A DNA stretch of 64,000 nucleotides from Pseudomonadota bacterium (GTDB taxonomy: Bacteria; Pseudomonadota; Gammaproteobacteria; Burkholderiales; JAJZQI01): the NCBI GenBank assembly GCA_021851875.1, contig JAJZQI010000003.1:124001-188000 (forward strand), in the 5' to 3' direction. Numbering within the stretch: the stretch's first letter is position 1; each line of letters opens with the position of its first letter. Positions 38,984 to 48,759 of this stretch are shown in pieces. The notes beneath the pieces are model-generated. The model searched no databases and was not told where the DNA came from. It worked only from the letters and a program-made list of their open reading frames with translations. The translations under genes were made by a program, and so were the position numbers.

Positions 38984-40468
38984 ATGTTTGCAGGAATTCC
39001 TCCGATTAGTTTGACGATCTGGGTGCCGATCGTTGCCGGTGTGGCCGTTCTGGCGACGGGTAACGACCGCAATGCGTCCCTGGCTCGCTGGATTGCTCTG
39101 CTGGGCGCGTTACTGGGTCTTTGGGTTGCGCTGCCCTTGTATACCGGCTTTGATTCGTCCTCCGCTGCCATGCAGTTCGAGGAATATCATCCCTGGATCG
39201 AGTACCTCAACATCAATTATCACGTGGGCGTCGACGGCATTTCCATGCTGTTCATCCTGCTGACCAGTTTCACCACCATTCTGGTGGTGCTGGCCGGTTG
39301 GGAAGTGATTGAAAAGAAAGTCGCGCAGTATCTGGGTGCTTTCCTGATCATGTCCGGCTTGATGAACGGCGTCTTCGCCGCGCTGGATGCCATCCTGTTC
39401 TACGTGTTCTGGGAAGCCATGCTGATTCCCATGTTCATCGTCATCGGCGTATGGGGCGGCCCGAACCGCGTCTACGCGGCGGTGAAGTTCTTTCTGTACA
39501 CCCTGCTCGGCTCGCTGCTGATGCTGGTTTCCATCATCTACCTGTACTTCTCCTCCGGCGGCAGCTTCGAGATTCTCGACTGGCACAAACTGCCGCTGGG
39601 CATGCTGCCGCAGATCCTGATTTTCCTGTCCTTCTTCATGGCCTTTGCCGTGAAGGTGCCGATGTGGCCGGTGCACACCTGGTTGCCGGATGCGCACGTG
39701 GAAGCCCCGACCGGCGGTTCCGTGGTGCTGGCCGCAATCATGCTGAAAGTGGGTGCTTACGGTTTCCTGCGTTTCTCCCTGCCGATCGCGCCGGATGCAT
39801 CGCATTACCTGTCCGGTTTCATGATCACCCTGTCGCTGATCGCCGTGGTGTACATCGGTCTGGTGGCGCTGGTGCAGGGCGATATGAAAAAGCTGATCGC
39901 CTACTCCTCCATTTCCCACATGGGCTTCGTTACCCTGGGCTTCTTCCTGTTCAACAGCCTGGGTATGGAAGGCGCGCTGGTGCAGATGATTTCCCACGGT
40001 TTCATCTCCGGCGCCATGTTCCTCTGCGTGGGTGTGATGTATGACCGCCTGCATTCCCGCCAGATCAAGGATTACGGCGGCGTGGTCAAAACCATGCCGA
40101 TGTTTGCCGCCTTCTTCATGCTGTTTGCCATGGCCAACTCCGGCCTGCCGGCAACCAGCGGTTTCGTCGGCGAATTCATGGTGATCATGGCTTCCATCCA
40201 GGTGAACTTCTGGTACGCCTTCCTGGCCGCCACCACCCTGATCTTCGGCGCGGCCTACACCCTGTGGATGTACAAGCGTGTGGTATTCGGCAACATCACC
40301 AATCCGCATGTGGCCGAGTTGAGCGATATCAACAAGCGCGAATTCCTGATTCTCGCTGTTCTGGCAGTGGCTGTTCTGGCCATGGGTCTTTATCCGAAAC
40401 CGTTTACCGACGTGATGCACAGCTCGGTAATGCAGCTGCAGGCGCATATCGCGCAGAGCAAGCTGTAA
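38984..40468 (+). CDS. nuoM: NADH-quinone oxidoreductase subunit M
   Basis: The 494-residue antiporter-like subunit has 14 predicted helices. Motifs seen are FYVFWEAMLIPMFIVIGVWGG with the key glutamate, VHTWLPDAHVEAPTGGSV and KLIAYSSISHMGFV. It follows nuoL by 41 bp and has AAAAAGG ahead of the ATG. Confidence 0.96.
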   Translation: MFAGIPPISLTIWVPIVAGVAVLATGNDRNASLARWIALLGALLGLWVALPLYTGFDSSSAAMQFEEYHPWIEYLNINYHVGVDGISMLFILLTSFTTILVVLAGWEVIEKKVAQYLGAFLIMSGLMNGVFAALDAILFYVFWEAMLIPMFIVIGVWGGPNRVYAAVKFFLYTLLGSLLMLVSIIYLYFSSGGSFEILDWHKLPLGMLPQILIFLSFFMAFAVKVPMWPVHTWLPDAHVEAPTGGSVVLAAIMLKVGAYGFLRFSLPIAPDASHYLSGFMITLSLIAVVYIGLVALVQGDMKKLIAYSSISHMGFVTLGFFLFNSLGMEGALVQMISHGFISGAMFLCVGVMYDRLHSRQIKDYGGVVKTMPMFAAFFMLFAMANSGLPATSGFVGEFMVIMASIQVNFWYAFLAATTLIFGAAYTLWMYKRVVFGNITNPHVAELSDINKREFLILAVLAVAVLAMGLYPKPFTDVMHSSVMQLQAHIAQSKL

Positions 40469-40499
40469 CGGCCAACCAAAGGAAAGATAAGGAATATTC

Positions 40500-41945
40500 A
40501 TGAGCTTCACCTGGTCCGATCTGATGCCCGCCATGCCGGAAATTTTCGTGCTGGTTGCTGTGTCCGCCATTCTGCTGATCGATCTGTTCATCAAAGATCA
40601 GAACCGCTTCATTACCTACATGCTGACTCAGCTGACGCTGCTGGGCGCGGCTGTCATCACGGTCAACACCGCGCATGGCGGTATCGTTTACGACTTCAGC
40701 TTCATGTTTGTCAGCGATGCGATGGCCAACGTGCTCAAGCTGATGAGCTACATCGGCATCTCCGTGATGCTGGTGTATTCGCGCGATTACCTGCAGGCGC
40801 GCGGACTGTTCCGCGGCGAGTTCTTCGTGCTGGCGCTGTTTGCCCTGCTCGGCATGATGGTGATGATTTCCGCCAACCACTTTATCGTGCTGTACATCGG
40901 TCTGGAACTGCTGTCCCTGTCCCTCTATGCAATGGTGGCGATGCACCGCGACAATGCGGTGGCGACCGAAGCGGCGATGAAATATTTCGTGCTGGGCGCG
41001 CTGGCGTCCGGCATGCTGCTGTACGGCATGTCGATGATCTACGGCGCCACCGGCAGCCTGCAGCTGAACCAAATTTCCATGGCGGTGGCCCACGTTGGCA
41101 TGAAGGATCCGGTGCTGGTGTTCGGCCTGGTGTTCATCGTGGCCGGCTTGGGCTTTAAACTGGGCGTAGCGCCGTTCCATATGTGGATTCCCGACGTGTA
41201 TCAGGGCGCGCCGACTGCCGTGACCCTGTTTATCGGCGCCGCGCCGAAAGTGGCGGCGTTTGCCTTCGTGATGCGCATCCTGGTGGGCGGCCTGGAATAC
41301 CTGCACGCCGACTGGTCGCAAATGCTGGCCGTCATGGCCGTGCTGTCGATGGCCATCGGCAATATCACCGCCATTGCGCAGACCAATCTGAAACGCATGC
41401 TGGCGTATTCCACCATTTCCCACATGGGCTTCCTGCTGCTGGGTTTTCTGCCGGGCATGACCGGCGGTTACACCGCTTCCATGTTCTACGTCATCGTCTA
41501 CATGCTGATGAGTCTGGGTACCTTCGGCATGATCATGATGATGTCGCGCGCCGGTTTCGAGTGCGACAAGCTGGAAGATCTGAAGGGCCTGAACCAGCGT
41601 CATCCATGGTATGCCTTTCTGATGCTGCTGCTGATGTTCTCCATGGCAGGCGTTCCGCCGACCGTGGGTTTCTACGCCAAGCTGGTTGTGCTGCAGTCCG
41701 CGCTGGCGGCGGGTTATCTGTGGCTGGCCATCGCGGCCGTGCTGCTGTCCGTGATCGGCGCTTTCTATTACCTGCGTGTCGTCAAACTGATGTATTTCGA
41801 CGCGCCGGTACACAACCATCCGATTACTGCCCAGATGGATGCGCGCCTGTTGATGTCCGTCAACGGCTTGTCCGTGCTGGCCCTGGGCCTGATGCCGCAG
41901 CCGCTGATGCTGCTGTGCGCACAGGCAATTCAGCGCTCCCTATGA
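40500..41945 (+). CDS. nuoN: NADH-quinone oxidoreductase subunit N
   Basis: The 481-residue antiporter-like subunit completes complex I. It has [36 protein letters not shown] and [17 protein letters not shown]. Its 3' end overlaps the next gene by four bases (ATGA), so that gene is co-translated with the complex. Confidence 0.96.
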   Translation: MSFTWSDLMPAMPEIFVLVAVSAILLIDLFIKDQNRFITYMLTQLTLLGAAVITVNTAHGGIVYDFSFMFVSDAMANVLKLMSYIGISVMLVYSRDYLQARGLFRGEFFVLALFALLGMMVMISANHFIVLYIGLELLSLSLYAMVAMHRDNAVATEAAMKYFVLGALASGMLLYGMSMIYGATGSLQLNQISMAVAHVGMKDPVLVFGLVFIVAGLGFKLGVAPFHMWIPDVYQGAPTAVTLFIGAAPKVAAFAFVMRILVGGLEYLHADWSQMLAVMAVLSMAIGNITAIAQTNLKRMLAYSTISHMGFLLLGFLPGMTGGYTASMFYVIVYMLMSLGTFGMIMMMSRAGFECDKLEDLKGLNQRHPWYAFLMLLLMFSMAGVPPTVGFYAKLVVLQSALAAGYLWLAIAAVLLSVIGAFYYLRVVKLMYFDAPVHNHPITAQMDARLLMSVNGLSVLALGLMPQPLMLLCAQAIQRSL

Positions 41946-42235
41946 GTGCCGAACAGACTCTGCTGTTGATCGTGGCGCTGGTGGCGGCGAACCTGCCGTT
42001 CGCCAGCCGGCGCATTTTCTTTCTGTTCAAGCCTAAGTCGGACAGAAAAGCCTGGTTCTGGCATCTGTTTGAGCTGATCGTGCTGTATTTTGCCGTGGGT
42101 GCCCTGGCGTACCTGCTGGAAAAGAAGCTCGGCACGGCGCAGATGCAGAAGTGGGAGTTCTATGCCGTTACCGCCGCGCTGTTCCTGGTGCTGGCTTATC
42201 CGGGCTATATCTGGCGTTTCTTGTGGCGCCGCTGA
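41942..42235 (+). CDS. DUF2818 family small membrane protein
   Basis: The 97-residue protein [20 protein letters not shown] has three predicted membrane segments and a basic C-terminus (WRFLWRR). It matches the DUF2818 family, found in betaproteobacteria directly after nuoN. The ATG overlaps the nuoN stop. Position suggests a role in complex I assembly or stability, but no function is established. Confidence 0.85.
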   Translation: MSAEQTLLLIVALVAANLPFASRRIFFLFKPKSDRKAWFWHLFELIVLYFAVGALAYLLEKKLGTAQMQKWEFYAVTAALFLVLAYPGYIWRFLWRR

Positions 42236-42330
42236 GCGCTTATTGCTGCCGGGACGTCCTTAAACCGGCGATACGTCCGCTTGCCAATCATCTATAATCT
42301 GCCCCTCACCGGCATGTAATTGGAGGGCGG

Positions 42331-43833
42331 ATGCAAGCACAGCTTGGGCGGTTGATTTTATCGCTGCTGGCGATTGCAGTGCCCACCGTCATTGCCCAGT
42401 ATCTCTATCCTCATATCGGTGAAGCCGGCGCCATCATGCTGTTTCTGCTGGCAGTGGTGCTCGCCTCCTACTACCTGCCGTACTACGCGGCGATCAGCGT
42501 CGCGATTATTTCATTCTTTGTAATCAATTATCTGGTGATGGAGCCGCGCCACACCTTCGCGGTCAGTAAGGCCGACTCGCTGGCCGCGTTGCTGGGCTTT
42601 ATCGCTATGTCCGTTGTCATCACCACGCTGGTGCGCCGCTTGCGAGAGCGGTCGCAGCAGGCGACCGAGGCCCATGCGCGCGCCGAGACTGCGCGTCTGC
42701 TGGCGGTCCAGTTGACGCAGCTGGATACGCCGGAAGGGCTGTTCAGTGAAACATGCCGTTGTATCTGGCAGGCAACCAAGATGGCGACTTCCATCTATAC
42801 GGTCGATATGACGGATGCCGCACGATCCCCATGCAAACCGGTTGCCGGCTATCACCTGGGTGACGTGCAGGCGATTGATTGCCGTGCAGTGCGCTGGTGT
42901 TGCCAGTCGGGTGTGTCAATGGGACCGGGCACCGACAACTGGCCGGATCTGCCGACTTTGCTGATTCCGCTCACGCGTGCAGTCAAGGGGATGGGGGCGG
43001 TGCTGGTGATCGTGCCGGGCAAGGTGATGGAGAAGGAAGAGGCTGAGCAGCTGTTTCAGTTTATGCGCGGCCTGGCGAACCAGGTGAGCATGGCATACCA
43101 GCGGCTTTTGTCGCTTGAACGGGAACGGGTAGTCATGCGTTCGGCGGACGAGGAGTCGGTGCGCAACGCGCTGCTGTCCTCCATCGCCCACGATATGCGC
43201 ACACCGCTGACGCGCATTCTCGGCACGGCCACTGTCTTGCAGGGCAACTCGGCCATGAGCGAAGCCGAGCGCGGCAGACTGCTGCGCCAGCTGGTGGATG
43301 AGGCGCGTCACATGGCCAATGCCAGCGAGACGGTATTGTGTTTGGCCAGAATTGAAAGCCTGGGCGAGAGCGGGGTGCAGCTGGACTGGCAATCGGCGGA
43401 GGAAATTATGGGGGCGGTTGCCGAGCGTCATGTTGGCGAAGCACGCCTGCATCTGCAGGTCGAGTCTGATTTGCCGCTGTTTCGCGGCGATGCCGTATTG
43501 TTGACGCAAGCCATTTTGAATCTGGTCGACAATGCGTTCAAGCATGGCGCCCCGGATCAGGCGGTAACGCTGGCGGCCCGTGCGCAGGATGGGCAATTGT
43601 CGTTTAGCGTCGTTAATGCCGGTCCGGGCGTTCCGCCGCATGTGCTGGCCAACTTGGGCAAAAAATTCATTAAGGGCGATCCTGCCGCAGCCCAGGGGTA
43701 TGGGCTGGGCTTGGCCATTGTCGAGGCCGTTGCGCGTGTGCATGGCGGCAAGTTCGTGTTAAGCAATCGGGCGGAAGGCGGCGTGTGCGCGACATTGCTG
43801 CTGCCGTATGGGGATGTGGAGAATGAAGCTTAA
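42331..43833 (+). CDS. Truncated KdpD-type sensor histidine kinase
   Basis: The 500-residue kinase begins directly with the four-helix DUF4118 membrane region of KdpD (about residues 8-108), followed by a GAF-like domain, a dimerisation domain with His287 in SSIAHDMRTPLTRIL, and an ATPase domain (NLVDNAFKHG, VNAGPGVPP, GYGLGLAIVEAVARVHGG). The cytoplasmic KdpD sensor and USP-like domains that normally precede the membrane region, around 400 residues, are absent. A TATAAT lies at 42293-42298 with a poor -35. It overlaps a KdpE-type regulator and is followed by kup, so it probably senses K+ or osmotic state. Confidence 0.88.
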   Translation: MQAQLGRLILSLLAIAVPTVIAQYLYPHIGEAGAIMLFLLAVVLASYYLPYYAAISVAIISFFVINYLVMEPRHTFAVSKADSLAALLGFIAMSVVITTLVRRLRERSQQATEAHARAETARLLAVQLTQLDTPEGLFSETCRCIWQATKMATSIYTVDMTDAARSPCKPVAGYHLGDVQAIDCRAVRWCCQSGVSMGPGTDNWPDLPTLLIPLTRAVKGMGAVLVIVPGKVMEKEEAEQLFQFMRGLANQVSMAYQRLLSLERERVVMRSADEESVRNALLSSIAHDMRTPLTRILGTATVLQGNSAMSEAERGRLLRQLVDEARHMANASETVLCLARIESLGESGVQLDWQSAEEIMGAVAERHVGEARLHLQVESDLPLFRGDAVLLTQAILNLVDNAFKHGAPDQAVTLAARAQDGQLSFSVVNAGPGVPPHVLANLGKKFIKGDPAAAQGYGLGLAIVEAVARVHGGKFVLSNRAEGGVCATLLLPYGDVENEA

Positions 43834-44512
43834 GGCGCGGCTGCTGCTGGTGGAAGATGACAGCTATATCGCTACCCTGCTGGCGGCGCATTTGGGACAG
43901 GGGGGGCTGTCGGTCATGTCGGCGCGCTCCATCGAGTCCGCCGGCAGACAGCTCGAGCAGCACGACTTTCATTTGGTGTTGCTGGACCTGGGGCTGCCGG
44001 ACGGCGATGGCAAGGACCTGATACGCTCCATCCGGCGTACCTCCGACACGCCGATTATTGTCATTTCGGCGCGCCAGCAGGAGCAGGAGAAGGTTCAGTG
44101 TCTTGATCTGGGGGCGGATGATTATCTGGCCAAGCCGTTCGGCATGGACGAGCTGATGGCGCGCGTGCGCGTGGCGCTGCGGCATGCGTCGGTCATGCAG
44201 CTGCGCGAACGCCAGGTGCGGGTGGGTGAGCTGCTGGTCGATCTGCAGCAGGAAAAGGTGAGCCTTGCGGGCGCAGAGGTCCACCTGACCCGCATTGAAA
44301 GCCGCCTGCTGCTGTTGCTGGCGCAAGTGCCGGGGCGGGTGGTGACGCACCGGCAATTGCTGCAGGAAGTATGGGGGCCCGAATACATCGATCACACCCA
44401 TTACCTGCGCATCCATATGGGCCGTCTGCGCGGCAAGATTGAAACAGAGCCGGCCAATCCCCGCTATGTGCGCACCGAACCGGGTGTGGGTTACCGGCTG
44501 AGTGAAAATTAA
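43823..44512 (+). CDS. kdpE: KdpE-type OmpR-family response regulator
   Basis: The 229-residue regulator has a receiver domain with LLVEDDS near residue 8, phospho-acceptor Asp55 in LLDLGLPDGDG, and Lys in LAKPFGMDELMARV, then a winged-helix DNA-binding domain ending VRTEPGVGYRLSEN. The ATG has TGGAGA upstream and overlaps the sensor gene by 11 bases. No kdpFABC genes follow; the next gene is kup, which is the likely target. KdpE identity is inferred from domain match and the adjacent KdpD-type kinase. Confidence 0.87.
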   Translation: MKLKARLLLVEDDSYIATLLAAHLGQGGLSVMSARSIESAGRQLEQHDFHLVLLDLGLPDGDGKDLIRSIRRTSDTPIIVISARQQEQEKVQCLDLGADDYLAKPFGMDELMARVRVALRHASVMQLRERQVRVGELLVDLQQEKVSLAGAEVHLTRIESRLLLLLAQVPGRVVTHRQLLQEVWGPEYIDHTHYLRIHMGRLRGKIETEPANPRYVRTEPGVGYRLSEN

Positions 44513-44584
44513 TGCATTTGTTTATGTTTTTGATACATGGCTTGATATTTAATTCAGACTGTCCATGACTATCCGGAGTCTTCC

Positions 44585-46462
44585 TTGAGTTCTGCAACCC
44601 GCAAAAACAATCTGGCCGCCTTGTCCCTTGGCGCGCTGGGCGTGGTCTACGGCGATATCGGAACCAGTCCTCTTTACACGGTGCAAACGGTGTTTGACCC
44701 GGAAAACGGTATCGCCCTGCTGCCGGAGAACATCATCGGTGCGGCTTCGGCGCTGTTCTGGGGCCTGATGCTGGTGGTGACGCTGAAATACGTGACCTTG
44801 GTTTTGCGCGCCAACAATCGCGGCGAAGGCGGTATTCTGGCCTTGCTGGCTTTGGCTATTTCCACCGCCTCGGCGGCGCCGCGCCGCAAGACGGCCCTGC
44901 TGTTGCTGGGAGTGCTGGGCGCGGCCCTGTTTTATGGCGATAGCGTGATTACTCCGGCTATTTCGGTATTGAGCGCGGTCGAAGGGCTGGAAGTCGTCAG
45001 TCCGGCGGTAGCGCATCTGATCGTGCCGCTTTCGGTGGTGATCATTCTGTTGCTGTTCATGGTGCAGCGCCATGGCACTTCCATGGTGGGTCGGTTTTTC
45101 GGGCCGATCATGATTCTCTGGTTTTCCATGCTGGGTATTATCGGCGGATACCATATCGTCAAAACCCCGGCGATTCTGGCAGCGCTGAATCCCGCCTATG
45201 CAGTTGAGTTTCTGGTGGCGCGCGGCCCAGGCGTGTTCCTCGCCATCGGAGCGTTGGTGCTGGCGCTGACCGGGGCGGAGGCATTGTATGCCGATATGGG
45301 GCATTTCGGCAGCAAAGCCATCAGGCTGGCCTGGGGCGGGATGGTGCTGCCGGGTTTGGCCTTGAATTATCTTGGTCAGGGCGCCCTGTTGCTGCAGGAC
45401 CCGAAAGTGGTCGCCAATCCCTTCTTTCATGCCTTCCCGGATGTCATGCTCTGGCCCATGATCGGGCTGGCCACCTTGGCGACCATCATTGCGTCCCAGG
45501 CGGTGATCACCGGAACCTATTCCATGACGCGGCAGGCGATCCAGTTGGGCCTCCTGCCGCGTATGCGGGTGCTGCATACCTCGGCCAGCGAGTCCGGTCA
45601 GATTTACATGCCCGTGGTCAACAAAATGCTGCTGTTTGCCGTGCTGCTGGCAATACTCGGCTTTGAGTCCTCCGCCTCCTTGGCGTCGGCATACGGTATC
45701 GCAGTGACGGCGACCATGCTGATCACCACCATCCTGACCTTCTTCGTCATCCGCTACAGCTGGCGGTATCCGCTGTGGTTAAGTATGCTGGCAACAGGCT
45801 CGTTCATCGTGCTGGACATTTTGCTGGTGGTGTCCTGTGCCGCCAAATTCCTGCATGGCGGCTGGTTCCCGGTCAGCCTTGGCGTGTTGCTGACCATCCT
45901 GATGTGGACCTGGCGGGAAGGCCGTGAGCTGGTGATGCAGCGCACCCGTGCCGATTCGCCCGATCTGATGCCATTCATTCAGAGCGTTCAGGCCAGTGCA
46001 TTCCCGCGGGTTGAGCGCACAGCCGTGTTTCTGGTGTCCGATCCGCACAGCGCGCCTCAGGCGCTCATGCATAATCTGAAGCACAACATGGTGCTGCATG
46101 AGAAGAATTTGATCATGAATGTCGATTTTGCCGACATCCCCTGGGTCAGCGATCAGGATCGGCTGCAGATTCAGCTTTTGGCGCCGGGTTTCTGGCGCGT
46201 TACCATCCGTTACGGCTTCATGGATGTGCCCGATATTCCCCGGGCGCTGGAACAATGCAACGAGATGGGGGTTGAAATCAATCCGTTTACCACTTCGTAT
46301 TTTCTCAACCGGGCAACTGTGGTCCCGAGCACGAAAGGGAAAATGGCGCGCTGGCGAGAGGAATTGTTCGCTTCGCTTTCGCGCAACGCCGGCAGCGTGG
46401 CGGGTTACTTTAACATTCCCGGCAATGCGGTGATCGAGCTGGGTTCACGCATTCACTTGTAA
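44585..46462 (+). CDS. kup: Kup potassium uptake transporter
   Basis: This 625-residue inner-membrane protein takes up K+ with H+ and has about 12 helices followed by a cytoplasmic C-terminal domain. GVVYGDIGTSPLYTVQTVF near residue 19 and FYGDSVITPAISVLSAVEG near 119 are diagnostic. It starts at TTG, with CGGAG seven bases upstream; no nearby ATG gives the family N-terminus. It follows the KdpD/KdpE-like genes by 72 bp and ends at a bidirectional terminator. Confidence 0.94.
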   Translation: MSSATRKNNLAALSLGALGVVYGDIGTSPLYTVQTVFDPENGIALLPENIIGAASALFWGLMLVVTLKYVTLVLRANNRGEGGILALLALAISTASAAPRRKTALLLLGVLGAALFYGDSVITPAISVLSAVEGLEVVSPAVAHLIVPLSVVIILLLFMVQRHGTSMVGRFFGPIMILWFSMLGIIGGYHIVKTPAILAALNPAYAVEFLVARGPGVFLAIGALVLALTGAEALYADMGHFGSKAIRLAWGGMVLPGLALNYLGQGALLLQDPKVVANPFFHAFPDVMLWPMIGLATLATIIASQAVITGTYSMTRQAIQLGLLPRMRVLHTSASESGQIYMPVVNKMLLFAVLLAILGFESSASLASAYGIAVTATMLITTILTFFVIRYSWRYPLWLSMLATGSFIVLDILLVVSCAAKFLHGGWFPVSLGVLLTILMWTWREGRELVMQRTRADSPDLMPFIQSVQASAFPRVERTAVFLVSDPHSAPQALMHNLKHNMVLHEKNLIMNVDFADIPWVSDQDRLQIQLLAPGFWRVTIRYGFMDVPDIPRALEQCNEMGVEINPFTTSYFLNRATVVPSTKGKMARWREELFASLSRNAGSVAGYFNIPGNAVIELGSRIHL

Positions 46463-46474
46463 GGCGGCTACAAA

Positions 46475-46507
46475 CAAAAAACGCGGCTTTAAGCCGCGTT
46501 TTTTGTT
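46475..46507. terminator. Bidirectional terminator between kup and the peroxiredoxin gene
   Basis: ACGCGGCTT (from 46481) pairs with AAGCCGCGT, flanked by an A-run on the left and a T-run on the right, so it works in both directions. It lies in the convergent gap between kup (plus) and the 2-Cys peroxiredoxin (minus). Confidence 0.92.
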
Positions 46508-46522
46508 GTCGGGCCAGGCGGC

Positions 46523-47125
46523 TTACAGTTCGCCGGCGTGCTTGGACAGGTAGTCGGCTACGCCGGCCGGGTCGGCTTTCATGCCGGCCTTGCCTTTGTT
46601 CCAGCCGGCCGGGCACACTTCGCCGTGCTCTTCGTGGAACTGCAGGGCATCCAGCATACGGATGGCTTCGTCTACGTTACGGCCCAGCGGCAGGTCGTTG
46701 ACGATCTGGTGGCGCACGATGCCGGCGCGGTCGATCAGGAAGGTGCCGCGCAGGGCCACGGCTTCGTTGAACAGCACGTCGAAGTCGCGGGCGATCTGAC
46801 GGGTCAGGTCGGCCACCATCGGGAACTGCACGTTGCCCAGGCCGCCTTTTTCAACCGGGGTGTTTTTCCAGGCCAGGTGGGTGAACTGGGAGTCAACGCT
46901 GACGGCGATCACTTCGCAGTTGCGGGATTTGAATTCGCTCAGGCGGTGGTCGAAGGCCAGGATTTCGCTCGGGCACACGAAGGTGAAGTCCAGCGGGTAG
47001 AAGAATACGACCGCGTACTTGTCCTTGATGTAGGTGTGCAGGTTGAAGCTTTCGTTGATGCTGTTGTCCGGCATCACGGTGGCAGCGGTAAAATCGGGGG
47101 CGCGCTTGGTAACCAGTACAGACAT
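46523..47125 (-). CDS. 2-Cys peroxiredoxin (AhpC/Prx1 family)
   Basis: The 200-residue cytoplasmic enzyme reduces hydrogen peroxide and organic peroxides. The peroxidatic Cys51 is in FYPLDFTFVCPSEI and the resolving Cys171 in GEVCPAGWNKGK, the typical 2-Cys arrangement. The ATG with AAAGG eight bases upstream gives MSVLVTKRAPDFTA; a longer in-frame start at 47182 adds 19 non-family residues. It is monocistronic, with a bidirectional terminator at its end. Its reductase partner is not nearby. Confidence 0.93.
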   Translation of the reverse strand: MSVLVTKRAPDFTAATVMPDNSINESFNLHTYIKDKYAVVFFYPLDFTFVCPSEILAFDHRLSEFKSRNCEVIAVSVDSQFTHLAWKNTPVEKGGLGNVQFPMVADLTRQIARDFDVLFNEAVALRGTFLIDRAGIVRHQIVNDLPLGRNVDEAIRMLDALQFHEEHGEVCPAGWNKGKAGMKADPAGVADYLSKHAGEL

Positions 47126-47252
47126 GGGATAACCTTTCTGATTGTATTGTTGATCGGCTGTTTCTGTGCCATCGAATAGCAAAGGCTGATAGCATATTTA
47201 GAGGGTGTCTAAATCATACCGCACTTTCCCCCAATATTGTAGTGGAAACAAA

Positions 47253-47804
47253 ATGACAAGATCAGACTTGCACGAAGAAATGTTGGAATCGCGCGACGTT
47301 TTCCGCGGCAAATTGCTGCACGTGAAGCTCGACCGGGTGAAACTGCCCAATGGCCATGAAGCGACCCGGGAATACATTGCGCACCCCGGAGCCGTGGTCG
47401 TCCTGGCGCTGTTCGACAACGGCGATATCCTGCTGGAGCGCCAGCATCGTTACCCTTTGCACCGGGATTTCTTCGAGCTGCCGGCCGGCAAGATCGATGC
47501 GGGCGAACTTGAGCTGGGTTGTGCGCAGCGCGAGCTGTTGGAGGAGACCGGTTACACGGCAAACAGCTGGCGGCATTTGACCACCATTCATCCTTGTATC
47601 GGCTATTCCAATGAGCGGCTGGAATATTTTCTTGCCCGCGAACTGGGCCATGAGGGGCAGCAGTTGGACGCGGACGAATTCATGGAAGTATTGCGGCTGC
47701 CCTGGCAGCAGGCGGTGGAATGGGTGCGCGAGGGCCGCATCACCGATACCAAGACTGTTGGCGGGTTGTTCTGGCTGGAAAAAATCATGCAGGCCGGGTG
47801 GTAG
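47253..47804 (+). CDS. nudF: ADP-ribose pyrophosphatase (Nudix hydrolase)
   Basis: The 183-residue protein contains the full Nudix box [23 protein letters not shown] near residues 84-106 and the downstream [17 protein letters not shown] region typical of NudF-type ADP-sugar pyrophosphatases. These cleave ADP-ribose to AMP and ribose 5-phosphate. The ATG at 47253 ([11 protein letters not shown]) is preferred; an earlier in-frame start lacks support. Substrate assignment is by subfamily resemblance. Confidence 0.85.
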   Translation: MTRSDLHEEMLESRDVFRGKLLHVKLDRVKLPNGHEATREYIAHPGAVVVLALFDNGDILLERQHRYPLHRDFFELPAGKIDAGELELGCAQRELLEETGYTANSWRHLTTIHPCIGYSNERLEYFLARELGHEGQQLDADEFMEVLRLPWQQAVEWVREGRITDTKTVGGLFWLEKIMQAGW

Positions 47805-47871
47805 AGAGGGCAGCGCACGCAGTCGGTTTCGGGTACAATCAAAATTTTATTTTGCACCTCAGTTTGAGACT

Positions 47872-48759
47872 ATGTTGACTGGCAGTTTGGTGGCGCTGGC
47901 CACCCCAATGAATGAAGCGAGCGAAATCGACTGGGACAGCCTTGACCGGCTGGTGGATTTTCACCTGGCCGAAGGCACCGACGGCATCGTGGTGGTGGGC
48001 ACCACCGGCGAATCGCCCACCGTCGATTATACCGAGCATTGCGAGTTGATTCAGGCCGTTGTCCGCCGCGTGGCCGGGCGTATCCCGGTGATTGCCGGTA
48101 CCGGCGGCAATTCCACGCGTGAGGCGATCGAGCTGAATGCCTGCGCCAAACAGGCGGGCGCCAATTGCACGTTGTCGGTGGTGCCTTACTACAACAAGCC
48201 GACGCAGGAAGGCTTGTATCGGCATTTCCGCGCCATTGCAGAAAAGACCGAACTGCCGCTCATCCTCTATAACGTGCCGGGGCGCACCGTGTGCGACATG
48301 AGCAACGACACGGCACTGCGGCTGGCGGAGATTCCCAATATTGTCGGCATCAAGGATGCCACGGGCAATATGGAGCGCGGTACCGACTTGCTGCGCCGCG
48401 CGCCGGCCGACTTCGCCGTGTACAGCGGCGATGACGCCAGTTCGCTGGCCTTGCTGCTGCTGGGCGGGCACGGCACGATTTCCGTCACGGCCAACGTGGC
48501 GCCGCGTCTGGTGCATGAGCTGTGCCAAGCCGCTTTTGCGGGGAACCTGGCCCGCGCCCGCGAGATCAATAACAAACTGCTGCCGTTGCATCAGAAGCTG
48601 TTCATCGAAGCAAACCCGATTCCGGTTAAATGGGCATTGCATGCCATGGGGCTGATTCCCCCGGGCATCCGTTTGCCGCTGACCTGGATGACCGAGGCCA
48701 GTGAGCCGGCCGTGCGTGCTGCCATGTCTCACGCCGGTATCAATACAAAGGGAGAATGA
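47872..48759 (+). CDS. dapA: 4-hydroxy-tetrahydrodipicolinate synthase
   Basis: This 295-residue aldolase condenses pyruvate and aspartate semialdehyde on the lysine and diaminopimelate pathway. The Schiff-base Lys161 lies in VGIKDATGN, with TTGESPT near residue 45 and YNVPGRT near 134, at the positions known for E. coli DapA. A TACAAT lies 35 bases before the start. Its last bases overlap bamC (ATGA), the classical dapA-bamC pair. Confidence 0.95.
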   Translation: MLTGSLVALATPMNEASEIDWDSLDRLVDFHLAEGTDGIVVVGTTGESPTVDYTEHCELIQAVVRRVAGRIPVIAGTGGNSTREAIELNACAKQAGANCTLSVVPYYNKPTQEGLYRHFRAIAEKTELPLILYNVPGRTVCDMSNDTALRLAEIPNIVGIKDATGNMERGTDLLRRAPADFAVYSGDDASSLALLLLGGHGTISVTANVAPRLVHELCQAAFAGNLARAREINNKLLPLHQKLFIEANPIPVKWALHAMGLIPPGIRLPLTWMTEASEPAVRAAMSHAGINTKGE

